The notes under the pieces were generated by a model that was not told the origin of the DNA, made no database searches, and worked only from the letters and a program-made list of their open reading frames with translations. Source: Apus apus (lineage: Eukaryota > Chordata > Aves > Apodiformes > Apodidae). From it: a stretch of 64,000 bases of DNA. Within the stretch, counting starts at the first letter, position 1, and each line of letters starts with the position of its first letter. Where the stretch lies: NCBI RefSeq assembly GCF_020740795.1, contig NC_067285.1, forward strand, positions 72,578,342 through 72,642,341. The letters run 5' to 3'. This document shows, in pieces, positions 54,726 to 64,000 of the stretch. A program made the translations under genes and the position numbers.

Positions 54726-57700
54726 TAGAAGAAAACAAAGCAAACAAACCTCCAAACATTCTAATGTTGTAGCCTGAACTTATTAGAAACAAATAGAAAA
54801 ATAATTGCTGTCACTTCTATTGTTTAACTGAGAAACAGATGAAAGCTAACACATGAAAGAGGACACTTCACAGTTTTTTTTATACAAAAAAGCTGAATCT
54901 GAAAACCAGTATTTTCTAATTAGTTTAATTAGTATTATACATTATTAATTAACTCTGATAAAGGTGCTAGTAATATAAATGGAGAGACTTGCAACAAATA
55001 TGACATTTGAATTTCTAAGAAGTTTGATATTCACTAATGGTCCTAAAAAAAACAGTTTATCATTAGATTTTATTCCATCTGTGTTTGGGTCAGAATTTTA
55101 TTAATTATATGTGTAGCTGCCTCTGAGGTGTCTGAAAGGATTTAAGCAGTTATATTCCTGTTTGTCAGTGTAAGGCAGTAGGTGCTGAAGTCAACAGAAG
55201 GGTCTAACATGCTCTGGTACTTCAGAAAATTTTAGGAGACTCTGCATAGAGATGAGCAAGTGCTTAAGTATGTGCTTGCTGTGTTTTAGCTTGCCAGGAA
55301 ATCTGTTTTCTGAACTGAAATAGCACAACTTCATTTTTAAGTAGTTACAGTTTCATTTTTTACGTGTAACAGTGCTGTTCTGCTATATTTAAGATTAAAT
55401 AATTCAGATCAGTTCCAGAAAAATATGTTTCCCTAAAGCTTATCCTTAAACAAGTGTTTCTGCTTTGCAGTCATACTGATGCGATGGCTGGGAGACTGGC
55501 AACATTTCTGATAACAAAATACCCCCTTAAAAAGCCACTTCTCATTTTTATCTATTCAGTAGCTGATGCCATATAAGTTAGTGCTTTTTAGGAGTTTGAA
55601 AATCTTTTAAAAGTTTTTTTTTATCTTAGTATGTCATCACTATATAAACAGCAAGATAATGTAAGGTAATAGCCATGTTACAGTATCAACTATGTACTCA
55701 AAGAAAAAAAATGCAAAGTAACTGGAAGCTTTTCAGACTAAATGTTATTTTGCATTTGGATATTAAATTCCTGGTATTAGTAACGTTTTGTGGTTTAATG
55801 TCTTGAGCAAGTTTTGTAGTTTCCAACTGTTTTGTGTTCTTTCTTGTGCTCAGAGTGCTACATAAAACCTAAAGTGAAATAATCTTCAATATTTATTTTT
55901 TACTTTTCCTTACTGAGTAAAATTTCTCAATTCTTAAATCCAAAGGAATAGAAGGAAATTATCATGTAAAGAAAATACAGTATAGTTACAAATACTAGCT
56001 ACTATGCTTATTTTTACAATCAATTCTTCAAAATGAAAGAACAATTTATCTTTTGACTCTTTGCTATTTCTGAGAAGTGGTGGATAAATACTGGCAGCCA
56101 GGTCAGTTCTACTTTAATTTTCCGGCTCAGATAAATGCTTGACAGTAAGAAACAAGAGCAGCGACTCCTGTGGTTAACTGTGTTCTTATGAATTTTCTTT
56201 TTATAAAAAGTATCTAAATACTAAATAAAGTGTTTGTGGTTGCAGTACTTTTTAAATGTTTTTTTTCATTTTTTATTTTCCAGAGGCAAATAGATGTTGA
56301 AGATGCTGTACTTCAGAAGTTATAATACTGCTGGCTTTTAATGGGAAACACAAGCACTGGGTTTTTCTTTGCAGATGTTATTGTTCTCTCCCTGAAGTTA
56401 GCTTAAAAGAGAGGGAAAGACACTTTTATTGTAAAATGAATTAATATATGGACAGTATTCAGAAGGTATCTGTAAACCTTGATGTATCAAGTAGTATTAA
56501 CTTTAGTTCAATCTCTTCAGTTTACTAGAAGAAAAAGGGAAATGTGAGCAAAAATACTATTAATATTGGAATACAAATCTATCAAAACATCAGCTTTTGG
56601 AATGGGTTGTGAGATACAAATTATATTGCTGGCATTATATGTCATATCCTCTCAGCAGAATTGCTTTGAGTGTTCTCCATGAAATACCACCACTTGTGAA
56701 AACAACACCCATCTTCTGCCCGAGCTGCTGTACAAACCCCTGGTATTCTCCCTGCCTCTGTCTCAGCACTGGAGCAAGAGATTCAGTCAAGGGCCACTTG
56801 GTTCTCTATTGTCACATTGTTATCACACAAAAGAAATAACAGAATTTTCTTGTTGAACAGCATTTGAATTCAAATATACATATATGGGCAGGATTTATCA
56901 TTTAAAAGTAGAGGATTACATTAGACTATCCTGTGCTTGAGCATGTTGGAGAAATGAAAAGGCATGTCTCTATGCACAGAAAGACAGTCAGAGAGGTGCT
57001 AATGGTGAAGTGCTAATTTTACTTACATGAATAATACCAGTTATTAAAGTGGAAACAATACATTAATTTTATTTGTGACATAACAGCTAGCTTAGTTATA
57101 CTGTACCTGACTTTTTAGCAAATCTGGTGCAAGTTGAAGTCTCCCATCCTGTATAGAGGCTCACACTCACCCTCAGAGTGTTTCAATGGGATTTGGATCT
57201 ATGCAGTCCCAGTGCACACTGTTGCTTTGTTTCTAAGCCAACTGGTATAGATAATAGGAATACATCTATGATAAAGGAACCAGGACTGTGTTTTGGACAA
57301 TGCTATTATCCAGATGTCACTATTATTGTAAGCAATTGACAATGCCAATATTTGTGTCATTGAATGATGGTCCTTATGCTAAGCCAGTAAATTTGTGATA
57401 AGAAGGCTGAAATTTTAGGTGTAAATTGCTGGTCAATCTAAATATTCTCTTTCCTTGGACTGACTTACAGACATCTCTTGAAGAACCACCGATTGAAAGG
57501 AAATGCATTCCTGGGTAAAACATGAGCTAAAACTCAAAATGTCATCCACAGAAAGATGCCTAGCTGCTAAGCTTTGACATATCCTTTTTCCTTCAAAAAC
57601 ATCATCTCAAGAAGAGTATCTGTTAAGCCACAAGCTCTTGCTTCTAAACTTTTTCACGTCAGATTCTCAGATGTATGCATCTGCAGGGTGTTCAATTCAG

Positions 57701-60700
57701 TAGCTTTCAAATTATTGAGTTCCATACAAAATATGAATTTTCAAGTATCTGTAAATTAGAACTGCTCTTAGAGTGAAAAATATTCACTTTAGCAGATTCT
57801 CATGAATGGAACATGGGCAGTTACCAAAAGAACAGCTGCATTCCTGTTGAAACTCTGCATCAAACATCTGTATTTCTGATTTTCACCTCCATTTATCTTC
57901 ATTCTAATTCCAGGTATATTGTGAGCTAATATTTTTGTTGGTTTGTTTTTGTGTGAAGGCATGGAATTTGGTTTAAAATAATTTAAGAGGATGTAAGAGA
58001 GTTTAGGACAACGGAAAAATGCTCTGGAAAAGTGTGGAGGTTTTACTTAACTTGGGTGCAAATAGGGCTTTAAAAGTACAGTGTTGTTTATGGAGCTTCT
58101 AACTAAAGCTTTAATAGGGAAGCAATGCAAAATCATCTGATGAGTAAACAGTATTTTAGAGCTGAAATTTCATAACACAACTCCTGACAAAGGGGAAAAT
58201 GTGAAATGTTTGAGGAGAGATGACTTTGCTCTCCAGATTTAAATCAATTAATCAAAGGGATATAAAATTAAGTAGCACAGGGCTATGTTTCAGAAACTTC
58301 TTTCCCTAGCTGTCAAAAACTTCAAAATGTTCTTCCCTTTTATGTGATACTCTCTTAGGTTTTTATTTTACTTGGGACAATACCTGATTTTCTCACTTAC
58401 ACAGTACATGAAGTTTGATTTTTTTTTTAATTATTATTATTTTTTTAGAGTAGCATGGAAGACTTTCGTATATACACATTCAAAATGAAAAAGTTGTTTA
58501 TTGCTCTGTACTTTTCAGTTGTTTCTCACATTGAAAAATTATTTTATTGAAAAATATGCAAATATTTGAATAGACATAATTATCCCAAATAGTATTTGCT
58601 TTGAATAATTTATCTAATTATTACTAAAAAGAGAATTACAGTATGTGTCTTACTTATTTCTTCTTTCTTCTGCAATATAAAATAAAAAAATTAAAACATG
58701 CACTTTGTGCACTTTTTAGTCTGATTTATGATTTAATATAATCTCTGTAAATTTACCATCTACCATCCTTCCAAAGCCAACTGTTATAGCCCCTTTGTGG
58801 TCAAGAAGTCTCAATAGAACTCTAATATTTTACAGTAATGCAAATCAACCTCAAAGATGAATAATGTTAGGTATGCACAAAGTAATTATTATTACTGCTT
58901 AGAATTCTTAAGATCAGAATTAGGCAGCCTTTGAGAAACAAAGTAAACCAAATTATTTTCCATAACTTTTCTTCATTTCTATTTTTGTCACACTGAAATA
59001 GTGATATCAGAGCTCAGTGATACATACAGGGCTACCAAAATAAGAAGTTTCTTCTAGACATTGTAAGTTCTTTTACATAGTTCAGTCTCTGCTAGATAAA
59101 ATTAAATATGTTGTATTCAAATGGGAAGAAGCTGCTTAATGGTTTAGGATTAATGCTTAGTGAGTCAGGACTCTGAGTCTTAAGTAATCAGTGATATGTA
59201 ATCAGTCTTAAAGGTCAGTAGTCTGAATTATAAGTAATGGCTTCAGACTTCATGCAGCTATACCTTCATCATGAGTTCTACATTGCAACCACAGAGTCTC
59301 ACCACGAATATTCTGTACTTACTGAAGTCATCATCAATGTCATTGTTCTCATGAAAGATATAAATTGGTTTTGACTCACAGGCATTTCAGGTGTCTTCAG
59401 TCTGTGGCAATTAGCTAAAAGTGAGACCAATCTTCAAAGCAAATGATGGTCAATAGCTATTTTGTTGAGTATTTCATTTGTAATTCTTATCAGACTTTGA
59501 CTAGATTCATGGCTGCAAGAATCAGACGTAAATTTATGAGCTGATGAGTTTACCAGTTCATCAGTGAAGCTGTGCAAGGTGAGTTTTGCATCCATCTTTT
59601 GCAGTGCTTGTCAGATTCTGTGTGGAAAACTGTTACTAGATGTTTTCTGTCTGTTGTGAAAACTCATAACCAAGTAAGTAAAGCATGAGTTGTAACATCT
59701 GGTCTGAAAAGAAAGGTGAACATTCACTATCATTTGGAGATGATGTACCCTGATCGACCATCAAAATACCAGAGCAAATCCTTCACCTGCAGGTTAGCAA
59801 GAAAAAAATGATACAGAAAGCCAAGTGTTTTATTGCCTTTACATAATTTTGTACTTTAAGAAGGTTTATTTGGAAGGGATGGATAGTTCTAAAATACCTT
59901 GTACAGCTTTTTCATTAAGATGGGATGTCAGGGGGAGTATTACTTAACACAAATAAGAAATTCCTGGAACATCACATTCTTTTCTAGTGTGACATAAAAC
60001 AAAATTTCATTTCAGTGGCTTAAATTGTCAAGAAAGATCACTTTGCCTAAGTTATTTATATAGGTAGTTATTATTATTGTCTTTGGCTTGGAATTAAAAG
60101 TTAATCCACTGACATCTTCACCATACAGTCCTTTGATGAATAGACTCTGAAGTCTTCCAGCAGCACAGACTTTAAGCATTGTACATTCCCATGTATCACA
60201 ATGAACCAGTCTCCCTGAACTAAACTTCATTAAGGCATTTATTTTAGAAATGTATTCCAGGAATTTGAGACAGTAATTAAAAGTGAATTTTCAGGTAGAG
60301 TCTTTCAGCTCCAGTTGAAAACAAGTGGATGTGTGTATCTACCAGCAAAATCTACAGTCAATATGTATGCTTCTTTTCTAGCAAACTGGAGCTAAAACTT
60401 TACTCACATACAAATTGTAAAATGCAAACAACAACCTGAGGAACATAAAACAAGCAAAAACTGCTAAACAGAAAAACAAAACAACAAAAACAAGTGGTGG
60501 AAGTCAGAAGCTCATTATGCTTCATAGTTCAATATTTTACATAGTATTTGAAACAGCTTTCAGCACTTTTTTTTTCCTGTTTTGTTTTTTTAGCATCATG
60601 TGGTCAGAATTTTTGTAGAATCTGGCATGTAGCTAAGAGTAAAAGAGCCCTGCAGAATTAATTCAGACCAAAATTGCTATTTGTAATGAAAATTAAGCCT

Positions 60701-61222
60701 TTCTCAAAAAAAATGCACTATTCTGGTTTGCTACATGGGATACTGTGTTGTCTAGAAAGAAAACAAAATAAGGTTCAGATTTTGCACTGTGGTATATGCA
60801 GAACCAACAGCCACAACCAGACAGATTCCTCAGGCTAGAAAATTAATCAGGGAGTGCAAGGAGAGTTGGCAGACTTGTCAGATGTTCCTTGTCCCTGCAG
60901 TCAGAGCAAAAGATGAAGGAATACACACAGATTTGCAATAAAAGTTGTAATTCGTAGCTCAAAGCTTTTATTTCTCTCTACAGACGGATTTCTGAGTGAG
61001 TGTTGAGGGGAGCCCTCTTTCATCTTTTAATAGACAGGCTTAATCATGATTTACCAAGAGGAGGTGAGAAACCTGCCTTTGAAGGAGTGTGAAAATTCTG
61101 CCTGCTACTCCTACAGACATAGCTGGTCATCTTTGCTGCTGCCAGCCAGGACACTGAGCTTCAAAAAATGCTTAAATCCCTGATTTTCCTGACACATGTA
61201 TAAGACTAGCATGGCAGGTTCC

Positions 61223-61248
61223 CAAATTAGGTGAAACCACCTAATTTG
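61223..61248 (+). repeat. Perfect inverted repeat, 11-bp arms
   Basis: CAAATTAGGTG, loop AAAC, then CACCTAATTTG. No flanking element recognised. Confidence 0.95.
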
Positions 61249-61746
61249 AAGTTTCCATCTCCCAGGGCACTAGACAGAAATGATGGTGTTACAGGTCAGG
61301 GGCCTGGTGAGCCACATTGGTAGGGGTTGCAGGGAGGGAAAAGAGTTCACAAGTAAAAAGCAGAAATTAAGATGTACTGCATCAGCTGGTGTTTGTCCAG
61401 CAAGCAATCAAACTTGTTTTAACATTTAGCAATTCTCAGGAAGGATTTGTCACCTAAACTTAGAAACTACCAGCTCAACTTTATTTGCCTTTTTAATTTT
61501 GAATTATAATTACAGTAATAAGGTTCCTTTGTCCTGATACTATGTGTATTATCAATTCCATTCCTAAACAAGAAACCTTACTGCATTTTGATGACAAAAA
61601 GATTCATTCTACCTTAAATACACCATGCATCAGAGCTGGAATGCACCTATAGGCACAAAACAAGGCATCATCAGAAAAGAAAGGGTAATAGTATTAGTCC
61701 TTGTAGAAATAATAACTTGCCAAACTCATACAGAATTCCTTCTCTC

Positions 61747-61840
61747 TTCAGTCAGTGAATAGTTATTATTATATATAGTGGGATTACATACTATTCAGTC
61801 AGTAGATTTTCATTATTATGTACAGTGGGATTACATAGGT
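61747..61840 (+). repeat. Tandem duplication, period 47 bp, two copies
   Basis: Both copies start TTCAGTCAGT and share AGTGGGATTACATA; the middle parts have diverged at several positions. Confidence 0.9.
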
Positions 61841-61875
61841 ATGTGAGTTCTCCATCAAGCAAACAAAATTCTGAA

Positions 61876-61935
61876 GTTGTTTTGTTGTTGTGTTTTTGTT
61901 TGGTTTGTTGTTGTTTATGGTTTTTGTTTTGTTTA
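61876..61935 (+). repeat. T/G-rich low-complexity tract
   Basis: About 60 nt composed almost only of T and G (TTGTT, TTTTGTT units). Confidence 0.85.
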
Positions 61936-64000
61936 AACCATGCCGTTCCAGCCCTGATGCTTGTGTGGGTTTGAATTCAGCTCACTAGCTGTGTTTCATG
62001 TTACTCATTGTGCTCATGGAAATTACCATCTGAACAATATTCAGTTGATCTACAGAGTGATTCAGTACTAGCTAAAAAACACAGTTTCTTCTGGGAAGGC
62101 TCCATGTTGTTAGAGACTACCTGAAATCATGGTATGTTTCTCTCTCAAAATGTGGTTGCACCTGTTTGAGAAATAATGTATCTAGATGTACCTTGGATCA
62201 GAAAGAGAAAAGTAGAGTTCCCAAACTGTTATGACAAACTTTCTTTCAGTAATAAAAAAGAAACATCTGTTAAGCAATGTTCCTTTCCTGCTCTTAATGT
62301 GTTTGCATCATTAATACAGTACAATTTTTGCCACTAGTTTTGAAAGTTTTTGAAAACTTCCTCATTAACATAGGATTTCTTAGATTTTAATCTTCTGAGT
62401 TATTTTTGTAACATTGAGTCAGATGCTAAGCTGAAGTTATATTAAGAAGCTCATAAATTGCAGTTGTTTAACTGGTTTGTTTTCAGGTCTCTAAAAAAAA
62501 ATTTAATTGACTAACAGGACAGCTGCTCCCACATAATAAATGAAAACAAACTCCCTACAAAACTAGAATGGAAAATAACTCAAGCCTAGAATTTTAACTG
62601 TGTATCCAAAAGTCTTATTTGTATCTGTTTTAATCCCATACCATGTCAAACAAAATTATTTGCAGCCAATGTAATTTATCATGCTGCAGTAGGAGGTACA
62701 AAGAACAGTATGATGTGGTGAAAATTCTTCCACTGCTGGAGCAGAGGGTTTATAAGTGGGACCTGTGCTATATCAACCAGGTGCCAGAAATGGAAAACAA
62801 CTTCCTAACTAGATTATTTGGCCCTTTCTGGAGGTATTTCTTTCTCAAGCGTATTACTGGCTTGATTATTTCTAGCAGCAAAGCCTGTACCTACAAATGT
62901 TATTTCAGTGGGTGAATATCCTTGGTTCTAATAGTTCTCTCTAAATAGCTTAGAATTTTCCGTTTAGGAAGCAATGATGATTCATTTCAAAGTAACTCCT
63001 CATTTGCCTACTTTGATGCATTCTTTCATAAAGAATCTCATACCAGAATGATGGGAAACTGAGCCCAAATTGGGCTCAAATTCCTAAATTCATGTCCTTG
63101 GGATCTCTTCCTTCACTACTTAAACACATGGTATGTGACTGTTTTCAAGAGATGTAACTAGACAAATTCTAGTATTTCAAACATCACCAAAAAAAAAAAA
63201 TGTATGCCTCAATTTTTGTAACTTATTTTCAGTTAGGAAGGATATATGATTTATTTTCAAATGCTGCAAGTAGATTTGGCAGTTCAATCAATCTGCTTGT
63301 GCTGCTTACTGGACTAAGGAACATGGTATTTAATTTTACTTAGTTTGTGATAAAGGAAAATAGCTTATTTAGTCATTGCACAGAGAACTGTAGCATACTG
63401 GGAAAGTAAATTAGCATGAGAAATATTACAGAATTTCCTGTATTTTTGCAAAAATGCAGTGTTTCAGTCTGCAGATAGAGAACTTATGCAAAGTCTTCTC
63501 TGAAAAATCTATAATCTCTATGTCAAATGTGACAGTCTATTCATTAGCAAATTACTCATTCATTTCTATAAGATAAGGGACTATGGAAAAGCAGAACATG
63601 AGCAGAAGCCATGCTTCTACCATGTTACTTTACAGGCACTTTGAGAGCATACAGGGGATGAGAAACACAACCAAAACCAGAGATGCTCCACAGACCTTTA
63701 CTACAGACATAGAGTGCTAACATGCCCAATCTCATGCTGAATAAATCTAAACATACAAAAGGACTGACAAGAAGATGCTAAACAAATTGGTGTTTTTCCT
63801 TGAATTTACACTCCAACATTTTGCCAACATCAGATTACTGATCTTGAAAACTAAGGCCTTCTCAGAGCAAAAGAGGAATATGACCATTAATGTCTGTGCA
63901 ACAGAGGATTATTTTGTTCATTTTGTGTTCTTTTCAGTTAAAAACTGTGATTTTTAATTTATTTTTTTTAAGTATGTCTAAGTTAAATTCAGATAAGGGA

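Larger units (their letters stand above)
54726..64000. other. Intergenic, AT-rich
   Basis: No gene supported. Contains a hairpin at 61223-61248, a 47-bp tandem duplication at 61747-61840 and a TG-rich low-complexity stretch at about 61876-61935. In mammals the next gene on this side is RXFP1; none of its exons was recognised here. Confidence 0.7.

Noticed and set aside
54511..54792. Lys/Arg-rich and Phe/Leu-rich open frames
   Set aside because: They are translations of the purine tract.

Overview
The window looks like a piece of a bird (or other sauropsid) chromosome. Evidence: AT-rich vertebrate intergenic DNA, GT-AG introns, one CpG island, and at least five insertions of CR1 LINE retrotransposons with the typical 8-bp-repeat CR1 3' ends. 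No bacterial-type operons, CRISPR arrays, rRNA or tRNA genes were seen. Recognition of gene families rests on remembered similarity to vertebrate proteins, not on a search.

Layout. (1) About 1-13 kb: the minus-strand gene GASK1B (FAM198B), a Golgi/secretory-pathway kinase-like type II membrane protein. Three coding exons are visible (12974-12011, 4140-3926, 475-249); the last part of the protein lies off the left edge. One old CR1 fragment (about 4715-5429) sits in its first coding intron. (2) 13-18.8 kb: AT-rich spacer without recognisable genes. (3) About 18.83-19.76 kb: a strong CpG island with a 5 x 19-bp minisatellite, lying between the two divergent genes and probably serving as promoter for one or both. 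(4) 21.8-40.3 kb: the plus-strand gene TMEM144, a ten-pass membrane protein of the drug/metabolite transporter type. All 11 coding exons can be placed with consensus splice sites and give 357 codons plus stop; a probable 5' exon lies at 21790-21875. A degraded CR1 (about 25.25-26.1 kb) sits in one intron, and a full-length CR1 (about 35255-39770, minus strand) in the last intron. (5) 40.3-64 kb: TMEM144 3' UTR candidates, then intergenic DNA with a young 5'-truncated CR1 (about 44342-45435, plus), a 141-nt pure purine tract, a 47-bp tandem duplication and several perfect hairpins, but no gene that I can support.

The most notable object is the full-length CR1. Its two ORFs are nearly intact: ORF1 carries a Cys motif, a coiled coil and an SGNH esterase-like domain; ORF2 carries an endonuclease and a reverse transcriptase. 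Its 5' region is duplicated in tandem, ORF2 has a one-base homopolymer slip near its 3' end, and two esterase signature positions are changed. Its 3' 1.1 kb forms an inverted repeat with the copy at 44.3 kb. GASK1B and TMEM144 are head-to-head neighbours in mammals as well, so the gene order here is conserved synteny; nothing suggests that they act in one pathway.
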